Below are positions 7,810 through 15,664 of a stretch of DNA of 64,000 nucleotides, piece after piece. The stretch comes from DATARH01 sp963778385. GTDB lineage: Bacteria > Pseudomonadota > Alphaproteobacteria > ATCC43930 > CGMCC-115725. Numbering within the stretch: position 1 is the first letter of the stretch; the number at the start of each line of letters is the position of its first letter. Location of the stretch: assembly GCA_963778385.1 (NCBI GenBank), contig CAVZUA010000016.1, forward strand, positions 62,001 through 126,000. Direction: 5' to 3'. A program made the position numbers and the translations under genes. A model generated the notes under the pieces. It had not been told where the DNA came from. It saw nothing but the letters and a program-made list of their open reading frames with translations, and did no database searches.

Positions 7810-8806
7810 TCAGGGCACCAGCACCGCGGCACCTTCGAGCCGGCCTTCGCGCAGATCGGCGAGCGCCCGGTTGGCCTCGGCCAGCGGATACGGGCGGGTG
7901 GTCGTGACGATCCCGGCTTTTGGCGCCAGCGCCAGAAATTCCTCTGCGTCGCGCCGGGTCAGGTTGGCGACCGAGCGGATCATTCGCTCCTCCCACAGCA
8001 GCGCGTAGGGAAAAGACGGGATGTCGCTCATGTGGATGCCGCCCGAGACGACGGTGCCGCCTTTCCTGGTCGCTTTGAGCGCCGCCGGGATCAGACCGCC
8101 GACCGGCGCGAAGATCAGCGCCGCGTCGAGCTTCTCGGGCGGCGCCTCGTCAGAGCCGCCGGCCCAGTCCGCACCGAGACCGCGGGCAAAATCCTGGCCC
8201 GCGGCATCACCCGGCCTGGTAAAGGCGAAGACCTGCCGGCCTTGGAATTTCGCGACCTGGGCGACGATATGCGCCGCCGCGCCAAAACCGTAAATTCCGA
8301 TTCGTTCCGGTTCTCGGGCTCCTTCGCCGGCAAGCCGCAAGGTGCGATAGCCGATCAGCCCGGCGCAGAGCAGCGGCGCCGCCGCGATGTCGTCGAATTC
8401 AGCCGGCAGCGGGAAGCAATAGCGCTGGTCGGCGACGGTCAGCTCGGCATAGCCGCCGTCGATCTGATAACCGGTGAACCGCGCGCGGTCGCACAGATTC
8501 TCGCGGCCGCTGCGGCAGTATTCGCAGGCGCCGCAGGTCCAGCCCAGCCACGGCACGCCGAACTCGGTCGCCGATCGCGAAACGGTCGACCGCCATGCCC
8601 TTCTCGACCACCGTGCCGACGATCTCGTGCCCCGGCACGAGCGGCAGCTTGGGATGGGCGAGTTCGCCGTCGATGATGTGCAGGTCGGTGCGGCACACCG
8701 CGCAGGCCGTGACCGCGATCAGCACCTCGCCCTCGGCCGGTTTCGGCGGCGGCAGCTCGGTCATCGCCAGCGGCTGATGCGCCGCGGTCAGCACTTGCGC
8801 ATGCAT
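7810..8806 (-). pseudogene. Zinc-binding alcohol dehydrogenase, split by a +1 frameshift
   Basis: Two overlapping minus-strand frames together encode a normal medium-chain zinc alcohol dehydrogenase of the TIGR02822-like group. The first (from ATG 8806) has AVCRTDLHIIDGEL and VPGHEIVGTVV with catalytic-zinc ligands and ends its homology at AIGDRV. The second resumes at VPWLGWTCGACEYC with the four structural-zinc cysteines and a Rossmann core IGIYGFGAAAHI. Removing one G at about 8560 restores a continuous GDRVGVPWLG. Either the gene is recently inactivated or there is a sequencing error. A divergent promoter region separates it from the spermidine-synthase-like gene. Confidence 0.85.
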
Positions 8807-8935
8807 GCCATGATCCCGAATCAGCGGCGGGACCGCGCCGCCGCCGTGCCAGCATAACGCTTTTTGCCGGCGCAAACCCGCCAGCGTTCAACAAGGCCTT
8901 GGCAAGCCGCGCGGATTTGCGATGCTTGCCCGGTT

Positions 8936-9829
8936 ATGGCGAAGACGCCCGAAGAAGAGCGCCAGCGGCGCCTGATCCACGATTATTTCGGCGAGAACGC
9001 GCGCATCCGTCTCTTGCGCCCGGCGCCGATTTTTGGCGCCTCCCTGTTCGTGATCGATTTCGACCGCGGCCAACGGCATTACCGCACGCTCGGCTCGTTT
9101 GGCGCATCCTTCGACAAGACGATCACGAACTGGTTCGGCAGTTCGCTGCAGGTCACCGAGCAGTCGAGCATGGACCTGCTCTACCCGGCGCAACTGGTCT
9201 TTCACTACGAGCGGCTGATGTCGCTGGCGTTTGCGCTGGTCGAGCGGCCGATCACCGCACTCCTGCTCGGCGTCGGCGGCGCCGCGATGTGGCGCTTTAT
9301 GCGCGCCTACCTGCCGGAATGCGCGCCGACCTTGGTTGATTGCGACGAGACCGTGGCGGCGATCGCCAAGCGCTGGTTCTATCTGAGCCAGCCGGTCGTG
9401 CTCGACACCGCCGAGCGCTATCTCGCGGCGACAACGCAGCAATTCGATGTGATCCTGGTCGATCTGTACAATTCCGGCGGGCCGGCCACGTTCGACGTGG
9501 CATTCTGGGGGCGCTGTCTCGATGCCCTGGCACCGGGCGGGTGCCTGGCGACCAATTGGGCCGATTTCGCCAGCAACCGCAAAGTCAAGCCGATGGCCGA
9601 AAGCCAGCAGGAACTCGCGCGTGGCTGCGGCCTCGAATGCTTTTATGTGACGCGGCGCGGGTTTCGCGACAATCTGATCCAATACGTGCCGACCTATCCC
9701 AAAAGCCGGCTCGGCATGCTCACCGAAGCACACCACCGCTTCGTGAAAGCGCGCCGTTTGCCCAACGGCGGTCGCGGCATCCTCGAACATTGCGTCGTGA
9801 CGCCCGATTTTCCGATCGAGTTCGACTAG
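8936..9829 (+). CDS. Spermidine synthase-like methyltransferase-fold protein
   Basis: 297 residues from ATG 8936, which opens AKTPEEERQRRLIHDYFGENARIRLL. The core is a Rossmann AdoMet-type fold like SpeE: LLLGVGGAAMWRFMRAYLP, LVDCDETVAAIAKRWF with the acidic residue after strand 2, FDVILVDLYNSGG, and LAPGGCLATNWADF. The N-terminal beta-domain of true spermidine synthases is short and the polyamine-binding signature is not obvious, so aminopropyl transfer is uncertain. It precedes the TrpF-like gene by 24 bases, probably as an operon. Confidence 0.7.
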   Translation: MAKTPEEERQRRLIHDYFGENARIRLLRPAPIFGASLFVIDFDRGQRHYRTLGSFGASFDKTITNWFGSSLQVTEQSSMDLLYPAQLVFHYERLMSLAFALVERPITALLLGVGGAAMWRFMRAYLPECAPTLVDCDETVAAIAKRWFYLSQPVVLDTAERYLAATTQQFDVILVDLYNSGGPATFDVAFWGRCLDALAPGGCLATNWADFASNRKVKPMAESQQELARGCGLECFYVTRRGFRDNLIQYVPTYPKSRLGMLTEAHHRFVKARRLPNGGRGILEHCVVTPDFPIEFD

Positions 9830-9853
9830 CAGGCCGACGGACTGGCGGCGGTC

Positions 9854-10510
9854 ATGATCGTCCAGATTTACGAGGTGCGCAGCGCCGAGGAAGCGGCGGC
9901 GATAGCCGCCTGCGGCGTCGATCACATTGGCGTTCTGGTCGGCTTTGGCGCCTTTCCCCGAGAAACCGCCCCGGCCGCGGCATGCGGGATTTTCGCTGCC
10001 TGCCCGCCGGGAACGATGCGTGTCGCGCTATCCCTGTCGGCTGAACCGCAGGAAATCGACCGGGTCATGGCCGAAACCGAGCCCCACATCATTCACATCG
10101 GGGCCGCGCCGGAGCTCCTTTCACCCGCGGCGACAGCGGCGATCAAGGCCCGGCATCCCGAAGTGCGGATGATGCGCTCGGTCCCCGTCGTCGATAGCGG
10201 CAGCGTCGAGATCGCGCGGGCTTACGAAGGCATCGCCGATTTTTTGCTGCTCGACAGCCACGATCCGGGCGACCGGCAGGTAGGGGCGCTCGGCCGCACG
10301 CATGACTGGACGATCAGCCGCCGTATCGTCGACAGCGTCAAAGTGCCGGTGATCCTCGCGGGCGGGCTCGGGCCGGACAATGTCGCCGCCGCGATCGCCG
10401 CAGTGATCCCGGTCGGCGTCGATTCGAAGACCAAGACGGACCACGCCGACGGCAACCGCAAAGACCTCGATGCAGTGCGCGCCTTTGTCGCCGCGGCTAG
10501 GGGATGCTAG
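9854..10510 (+). CDS. TrpF-like (betaalpha)8-barrel protein lacking the catalytic Cys
   Basis: 218 residues with the fold pattern of phosphoribosylanthranilate isomerase: FLLLDS with the Asp matching the general acid, GALGRTHDW for the phosphate loop and PVILAGGLGPDNV near the end. The first strand reads VQIYEV where TrpF has KICGI, so the general-base cysteine is Tyr6. The terminal phosphate-binding SSGVE is replaced by DSKTKTDHADGNRKD. These changes argue against tryptophan biosynthesis, and no other trp gene is nearby. Probably a TrpF-derived enzyme with a different substrate; function unknown. Confidence 0.65.
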   Translation: MIVQIYEVRSAEEAAAIAACGVDHIGVLVGFGAFPRETAPAAACGIFAACPPGTMRVALSLSAEPQEIDRVMAETEPHIIHIGAAPELLSPAATAAIKARHPEVRMMRSVPVVDSGSVEIARAYEGIADFLLLDSHDPGDRQVGALGRTHDWTISRRIVDSVKVPVILAGGLGPDNVAAAIAAVIPVGVDSKTKTDHADGNRKDLDAVRAFVAAARGC

Positions 10511-10590
10511 GCGGACAAGCGAATCGCCTTCCGCCTTGGGGAGTCATTACCATGCCATGTAATTGGCGGATGGCGCTTCGCTCATCCGCC
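10510..10590. repeat. Two GGCGGA/TCCGCC palindromes in a convergent gap
   Basis: Between the convergent TrpF-like and clpA genes, the segment 10565-10590 folds as GGCGGAT ... ATCCGCC around a GCGCTTCGC core, and a weaker GGCGGA ... TCCGCC pair lies at 10510-10535. This resembles short REP-like elements often found at the ends of alphaproteobacterial operons. No U-tract follows, so intrinsic termination is uncertain; it may act as a bidirectional 3'-end stabiliser. Confidence 0.55.
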
Positions 10591-10604
10591 CAACACCTCG
10601 GCGA

Positions 10605-12926
10605 CTACTCCACCAGCTCGGGTTCTTGCGGTTCGACATCGGAGGGCGGCAAGACGGCCGGGCGCTCGTGGAAAGTAAAGGCCAGCTTGTCCTCGGTCTC
10701 GTCCTTGCGGACGCGGACGATCCCGCCTTTCGCCAGATGCCCGAACAACAGCTCCTCGGCCAGCGGCTTCTTGATGTGCTCCTGGATGATGCGGGCCAGC
10801 GGCCGCGCGCCGAACAGCGGGTCGTAGCCCTTTTCGGCGAGCCAGCTGCGGGCGCTGGCGTCCAGCTCGATCGTCACGTTGCGGTCGGCGAGCTGTTCTT
10901 CCAGTTGCAGGATGAACTTGCCAACGACGCGGCCGATCGTCTCCGGCGCCAGCGGCGCGAAGGAGATGGTCGCGTCGAGCCGGTTGCGGAATTCCGGCGT
11001 GAACATCCGGTTGATCGCTTCCTCGTCGTGACCGGTGCGGATGCCGCTGCCAAAGCCGATCGCCTGTTTGGCAAGCTCGGCGGCGCCGGCATTGGTGGTC
11101 ATGATCAGGATGACGTTGCGGAAATCGACGTTCTTGCCGTTGTGATCTGTCAACTTCCCGTAATCCATGACCTGCAGCAGGATGTTGAACAGGTCGGGAT
11201 GCGCCTTTTCGATCTCGTCGAGCAGCAGCACCGAGTGCGGATGCTGGTCGATCGCATCGGTGAGCAACCCGCCCTGATCAAAGCCGACATAGCCGGGCGG
11301 CGCGCCGATCAGCCGCGAGACCGTATGCCGCTCCATGTATTCCGACATGTCGAAGCGGGTGATCTCGATGCCGAGCGTGCGCGCCAGCTGACGCGCGACC
11401 TCGGTCTTGCCGACACCGGTCGGGCCGGAGAACAGGTACGAGCCGATCGGCTTTTCGGGATCGCGCAGCCCGGCGCGGGCCAGCTTGATCGCCGCGACGA
11501 GCGCCTCGATCGCCGGGTCCTGGCCGAACACCATCGTCTTGAGGTCGCGGTCGAGGTTCTTCAGCACCTCGCGGTCGTCGCGCGACACGCTCTTGGGTGG
11601 GATGCGCGCCATCGTCGCGATGCAGGCCTCGACTTCCTTGGCGGTGATTGTCTTGCGGCGCTTGCTCTCGGGCAGCAGCATCTGGGCCGCGCCCGATTCG
11701 TCGATCACGTCGATCGCCTTGTCCGGCAGCTTGCGGTCACCGATATAGCGATGCGACAGCTCGACCGCGGCGCGGATCGCGTCGGCCGTGTAGCGCACCT
11801 TGTGGTGCCGCTCGTAATAGGGTTTGAGGCCGCGCAGGATCTTGATCGAGTCCTCGACCGACGGCTCGTTGACGTCGATCTTCTGGAAGCGCCGGACGAG
11901 CGCGCGGTCCTTCTCGAAATAGTTGCGGTATTCCTTGTAGGTCGTCGAGCCGATGCAGCGGATGACGCCGCCGGCCAGCGCCGGCTTCAACAGATTCGAG
12001 GCGTCCATGGCTCCGCCGGAGGTCGCGCCGGCGCCGATCACGGTGTGGATTTCGTCGATGAAGAGGATCGCGCCGGGCTGCGACTCCAGCTCGGCGAGCA
12101 CCGCCTTGAGCCGCTCCTCGAAATCGCCGCGATAGCGCGTGCCGGCGAGTAGCGCCCCCATGTCGAGCGCGAAGATCGTCGCGTTGAGCAGCACTTCCGG
12201 CACCTCGCGGCCAACGATGCGGCGCGCCAGCCCCTCGGCGATCGCGGTCTTGCCGACGCCGGGGTCGCCGACATAAAGCGGGTTGTTCTTCGACCGGCGG
12301 CAGAGGATCTGGATGGTCCGATCGACCTCGGCTTCGCGGCCGATCAGCGGGTCGATCTTGCCGGTCTTGGCCTTCTTGTTGAGGTTGACGCAGTAGGCGT
12401 CGAGCGCGTCGTGACCGCGCTTCTGGCTGTTCTTCTCGCTGCGGTCGCTGTCTTCGTCGGTGCCCTGCACCCGGCGGGTCTCGGTGCGGCCTGGCGCCTT
12501 GGCGATGCCGTGCGAGATGTAGTTGACCGCATCGAAGCGGGTCATGTCCTGCTCCTGCAGGAAATAGACGGCGTGGCTCTCGCGCTCGGCGAACATCGCC
12601 ACGAGCACGTTGGCGCCGGTGACCTCCTCGCGGCCCGACGACTGCACATGGATCGCGGCGCGCTGCAGCACCCGCTGGAAGCTGGCGGTGGGCTTGGCGT
12701 CCTCGGTGTGGCTGGCGACGAGGTTGCCGAGCTCGTTGTCGACATAGGTGAGGACCTCGCGGCGCAGCCGGTCGAGATCGACGCTGCACGCGCGCAGCAC
12801 CGCGACGGCGTCCTGGTCCTCGGTCAACGCGAGCAGCAAGTGCTCGAGCGTGGCATACTCGTGACGCCGCTCATTGGCGTAGGCGAGGGCCCGATGCAGC
12901 GACTTCTCAAGGTTACGTGAGAGCAC
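10605..12926 (-). CDS. clpA: ATP-dependent Clp protease ATP-binding subunit ClpA
   Basis: 773 residues, full length. It is the AAA+ unfoldase that feeds proteins into ClpP. It has the N-terminal double Clp repeat (SLHRALAYANERRHEYATLEHLLLAL), D1 with Walker A GDPGVGKTAIAEG and Walker B ILFIDEIHTVIGAG, and D2 with GPTGVGKTEVARQ and VLLLDEIEKAHPD. There is no ClpB-type middle coiled coil between the domains, and a TNAGA sensor is present in D2. clpS lies 54 bases upstream on the same strand, so adaptor and unfoldase are coexpressed for N-end-rule proteolysis. Confidence 0.97.
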   Translation of the reverse strand: MLSRNLEKSLHRALAYANERRHEYATLEHLLLALTEDQDAVAVLRACSVDLDRLRREVLTYVDNELGNLVASHTEDAKPTASFQRVLQRAAIHVQSSGREEVTGANVLVAMFAERESHAVYFLQEQDMTRFDAVNYISHGIAKAPGRTETRRVQGTDEDSDRSEKNSQKRGHDALDAYCVNLNKKAKTGKIDPLIGREAEVDRTIQILCRRSKNNPLYVGDPGVGKTAIAEGLARRIVGREVPEVLLNATIFALDMGALLAGTRYRGDFEERLKAVLAELESQPGAILFIDEIHTVIGAGATSGGAMDASNLLKPALAGGVIRCIGSTTYKEYRNYFEKDRALVRRFQKIDVNEPSVEDSIKILRGLKPYYERHHKVRYTADAIRAAVELSHRYIGDRKLPDKAIDVIDESGAAQMLLPESKRRKTITAKEVEACIATMARIPPKSVSRDDREVLKNLDRDLKTMVFGQDPAIEALVAAIKLARAGLRDPEKPIGSYLFSGPTGVGKTEVARQLARTLGIEITRFDMSEYMERHTVSRLIGAPPGYVGFDQGGLLTDAIDQHPHSVLLLDEIEKAHPDLFNILLQVMDYGKLTDHNGKNVDFRNVILIMTTNAGAAELAKQAIGFGSGIRTGHDEEAINRMFTPEFRNRLDATISFAPLAPETIGRVVGKFILQLEEQLADRNVTIELDASARSWLAEKGYDPLFGARPLARIIQEHIKKPLAEELLFGHLAKGGIVRVRKDETEDKLAFTFHERPAVLPPSDVEPQEPELVE

Positions 12927-12980
12927 CGCGCTCTCCTTTCTGCCAATGAACGTTTACGAGGGGGTGGTCGTCCGCCAGTC

Positions 12981-13307
12981 TCAATCCTTTTCCAGCGTGC
13001 ATTGAAGCGGGTGCTGGTTCTGCCGCGCGAAGTCCATGACCTGGGTCACCTTGGTCTCGGCAACCTCGTAGGTGTAAACGCCGCAGATGCCGACGCCGCG
13101 ACGGTGGACGTGTAGCATGATACGGGTAGCTTCCTGGCGGTTCTTATTGAAGAACCGCTCGAGGATGTGCACGACGAACTCCATCGGCGTGTAATCGTCG
13201 TTCAGCATCAATACCTTGTACATAGCCGGCTTCTTCGTCTTCGGCTTCGCCTTGACGATGACGCCGGTACCGGGTCCTTCCTCGCCGTTTTTTCCGTTGC
13301 CGCTCAT
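12981..13307 (-). CDS. clpS: ATP-dependent Clp protease adaptor ClpS
   Basis: 108 residues. ClpS delivers N-degron substrates to ClpA. After a flexible Lys/Gly-rich N-terminus comes the conserved core YKVLMLNDDYTPMEFVVHIL (the NDDYTPM segment forms the N-degron pocket), then FFNKNRQEATRIMLHVHRRG and VGICGVYTYEVAETKV. It is directly upstream of clpA. The 130 bases before its start (13308-13437) separate it from the gpsA stop and should hold its promoter; no specific operator is evident. Confidence 0.96.
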   Translation of the reverse strand: MSGNGKNGEEGPGTGVIVKAKPKTKKPAMYKVLMLNDDYTPMEFVVHILERFFNKNRQEATRIMLHVHRRGVGICGVYTYEVAETKVTQVMDFARQNQHPLQCTLEKD

Positions 13308-13437
13308 TTGAGCCTGCGCGGTTTTTGGTGCACGCCAGTCCCCTATGATATGGGCTTTGACTCGTCACGAAAACGTATTTTCCGGACCGCGCCCAGCGAC
13401 AAAATTGGCGAAGGCCGGGTTAATGGTTGCAGCGCAC

Positions 13438-14427
13438 CTATTCAGCTCGGCGCGGGCGAGCGAGGAGCCCTTCGATCACCGGGGGGATTGCCTTGCCGCG
13501 GTGCAGCACGGTGTCGACAGCATCGACGATCGGCATCTCTACCCCATGCTTGGCCGCCAGCGCCGCGACCGCGGCCGCGCTGGCGACGCCCTCGACGACT
13601 GAGCGGCGCCCGGCGAGCGCCTCCGCGAGACTCTGGCCGCGGCCGAGGCTGACCCCGAGCGCACGATTGCGCGACTGCGCGCCGCCGCAGGTCAGCACCA
13701 GGTCGCCGAGGCCGGAGAGGCCGGCAAAGGTCTCCGCCCGCGCCCCCTTGGCGACGCCGAGCCGGGTCATCTCGGCGAGGCCGCGGGTGATCAGCGCGGC
13801 CCGCGCATTGTCGCCGAGGCACAAGCCATCGACGATGCCGCAGGCGATCGCCAACACATTCTTGACCGCGCCGCCCAGCTCCACGCCGACGGGATCGGCC
13901 GACAGATAAGGCCGGAAATTGCGGCCGCCGAGCGCGGTGGCGAACAGCTCCGCCGTGGCGGCGTCGCGACTGGCGATCGCGACCGCGGTCGGCAGGTCGT
14001 GGGCGACCTCGGCTGCGAAGCTCGGCCCGGACAACACCGCGAGCGGGTTGTGTGGTGCGGTCTCTGCGGCCAGCTCGGACATGGTTTTCAGCGAACGGGT
14101 CTCGATGCCCTTGGCGCAGAGCAGCAAGGGCAAGCTTGGCGGCAGATGGGCCGCAAACCTCGCCAGCACTTCTCGCAGAAACTGAGCCGGCACGACGACA
14201 AGCGCCGCCTCTGCGCCGGCTACCGCCTCGACGATGTCGGCGGTCGCGCAAATCGCCGGATCAAGCGGGATGCCCGGCAGGTAGACCGGGTTCTCCCGGC
14301 GCGTGTTGATCGCGTCCGCGATGGCAGGATCGCGTGCCCAGATGGTCGCGTCGCTGCGGGCACGATGTGCGACGGCGGCCAAAGCGGTACCCCAGGCGCC
14401 GGCGCCGATGATGGTCAGCCGCGTCAT
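13438..14427 (-). CDS. gpsA: NAD(P)-dependent glycerol-3-phosphate dehydrogenase
   Basis: 329 residues from ATG 14427. It makes sn-glycerol 3-phosphate for phospholipid synthesis. Landmarks are the N-terminal dinucleotide-binding IIGAGAWGTALA, LLLCAKGIE, VLSGPSFAAEVA, and VELGGAVKNVLAIACGI with the catalytic lysine, followed by GDNARAALITRGLAEM and GLGDLVLTC. The ATG overlaps the TGA of tsaD (ATGA), so translation is coupled; this tsaD-gpsA order is common in alphaproteobacteria. A longer in-frame start would run into tsaD and was rejected. Confidence 0.96.
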   Translation of the reverse strand: MTRLTIIGAGAWGTALAAVAHRARSDATIWARDPAIADAINTRRENPVYLPGIPLDPAICATADIVEAVAGAEAALVVVPAQFLREVLARFAAHLPPSLPLLLCAKGIETRSLKTMSELAAETAPHNPLAVLSGPSFAAEVAHDLPTAVAIASRDAATAELFATALGGRNFRPYLSADPVGVELGGAVKNVLAIACGIVDGLCLGDNARAALITRGLAEMTRLGVAKGARAETFAGLSGLGDLVLTCGGAQSRNRALGVSLGRGQSLAEALAGRRSVVEGVASAAAVAALAAKHGVEMPIVDAVDTVLHRGKAIPPVIEGLLARPRRAE

Positions 14428-15464
14428 CTGACGCGGGCGTCGGGATCGAGCGGCCAGCGCGGGCGCACCGGCGCGGCGAGTGTGTCCGTCAGGCCGAGAC
14501 GCAGCCGCTCCAACCCGGTCCACGCAATCATCGCGCCGTTATCGGTGCACAAGGCCGGCGGCGGTGCGACAAAGGCCAGACCGAAATCCACGGCGAGGGC
14601 TGCGAGCCGGGCGCGCAACCGGGCATTGGCCGCGACGCCGCCGCCGGCGACCAGCGCTGTGCCCCGCGCGTAGCGGCTGCGGAACCAGCGCAGCGCGCGC
14701 GACGTGCGGTCGACGAGGCAGTCGCAGATCGCCAGCTCGACCGAAGCGGCAAGATCGGCGACCGCCGCGGCGTCATTCAGTTCGATCCCGTGCGCCGCCT
14801 CCCGCACAGCTGTTTTCAGCCCCGAGAACGAGAAGTCGCAGCCGTCGCGGCCGAGCATCGGCCGCGGCAGCGCAAAGCGTCGCGGATCGCCCGTTGTCGC
14901 CCGTTCGGCCAGCGCCGGCCCGCCGGGGTAAGGCAGGCCCAGCAGCTTCGCGCTCTTGTCAAAGGCTTCGCCGGCCGCGTCGTCCAGTGTCGTGCCGAGC
15001 TGGTGGTATTCCCCGACTCCTAAGCAGGCAAGCAGCTGCGAATGTCCGCCGGATACCAGCAGCAACAGGTACGGGAACTCGACTGCGTCGGTGAGCCGCG
15101 CGGTCAGCGCGTGCGCCTCGAGATGATTGACCGCAACGAACGGCTTCTTCGCCGCCCAGGCGATGCCCTTCGCCGCCATCGTGCCGACGATGAGCCCGCC
15201 GATCAGCCCCGGGCCCGCGGCCGCCGCGACGCCGTCGAGCTCGATGAAGCCGCAGGCGGCTTCATCGAGCGCCTGGCGGATCAGTGTGTCGAGATGATCG
15301 AGATGCGCCCGTGCCGCGATCTCCGGCACCACGCCGCCATAGGGCGCATGCTCGACGAGCTGCGACTGTACGAGATTGGCGCGGATCGTCGCGCGCCCGC
15401 CGTCGTCCGAGACCACGGCCACCGCCGTCTCGTCGCAGCTCGTCTCGATGCCGAGAATGTTCAT
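14424..15464 (-). CDS. tsaD: tRNA N6-adenosine threonylcarbamoyltransferase TsaD
   Basis: 346 residues, the usual length of TsaD/Kae1, which transfers the threonylcarbamoyl group to A37 of ANN-decoding tRNAs. It begins MNILGIETSCDETAVAVV and contains GGVVPEIAARAHL, AVNHLEAHAL with the iron-binding histidines, LLLVSGGHSQLL and DDAAGEAFDK. The ASKH-fold ATP segment is complete and the C-terminal CTDNGAMIAW motif is present. It is the first gene of the tsaD-gpsA pair; a dispersed repeat (15513-15654) lies in its upstream region. Confidence 0.96.
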   Translation of the reverse strand: MNILGIETSCDETAVAVVSDDGGRATIRANLVQSQLVEHAPYGGVVPEIAARAHLDHLDTLIRQALDEAACGFIELDGVAAAAGPGLIGGLIVGTMAAKGIAWAAKKPFVAVNHLEAHALTARLTDAVEFPYLLLLVSGGHSQLLACLGVGEYHQLGTTLDDAAGEAFDKSAKLLGLPYPGGPALAERATTGDPRRFALPRPMLGRDGCDFSFSGLKTAVREAAHGIELNDAAAVADLAASVELAICDCLVDRTSRALRWFRSRYARGTALVAGGGVAANARLRARLAALAVDFGLAFVAPPPALCTDNGAMIAWTGLERLRLGLTDTLAAPVRPRWPLDPDARVR

Positions 15465-15512
15465 GTCGCGGAAATGGCAGCTAGCGAAGCGCGGCGCAAG
15501 CGCCCATTACTC

Positions 15513-15654
15513 GTCATTCCGGGGCGCGGCTTGCCGCGAACCCGGAACCCATGGACACAGGCATGCATCCTTGCTGGACGAACGCCGCAGCGTCGCTTTT
15601 GAGGTCCGTGTTCATGGGTTCCGGGTCTGGCGCTGCGCGCCATCCCGGAATGAC
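15513..15654. repeat. Long dispersed inverted repeat, family R2, copy 1
   Basis: The ends are mirror images: GTCATTCCGGGGCGCGGC at the left and a matching GCCATCCCGGAATGAC at the right. An inner pair of GAACCCGGAACCCATG and CATGGGTTCCGGG flanks about 60 bases of variable centre. A second copy with the same two arm pairs lies at 61666-61808. No transposase is present. It fills the gap between tsaD and spoVR and is probably a non-autonomous mobile or extragenic palindromic element. Confidence 0.8.
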
Positions 15655-15664
15655 GCAAGGAGAC

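Noticed and set aside
10563..12152. Long plus-strand frame opposite clpA
   Set aside because: ClpA on the other strand is complete and strongly conserved; the antisense product has the low-complexity composition of a shadow frame.
15513..15654. CRISPR or insertion sequence at the R2 element
   Set aside because: There is only one pair of arms with a single variable centre, no spaced repeats, no transposase and no target duplication that I can define.
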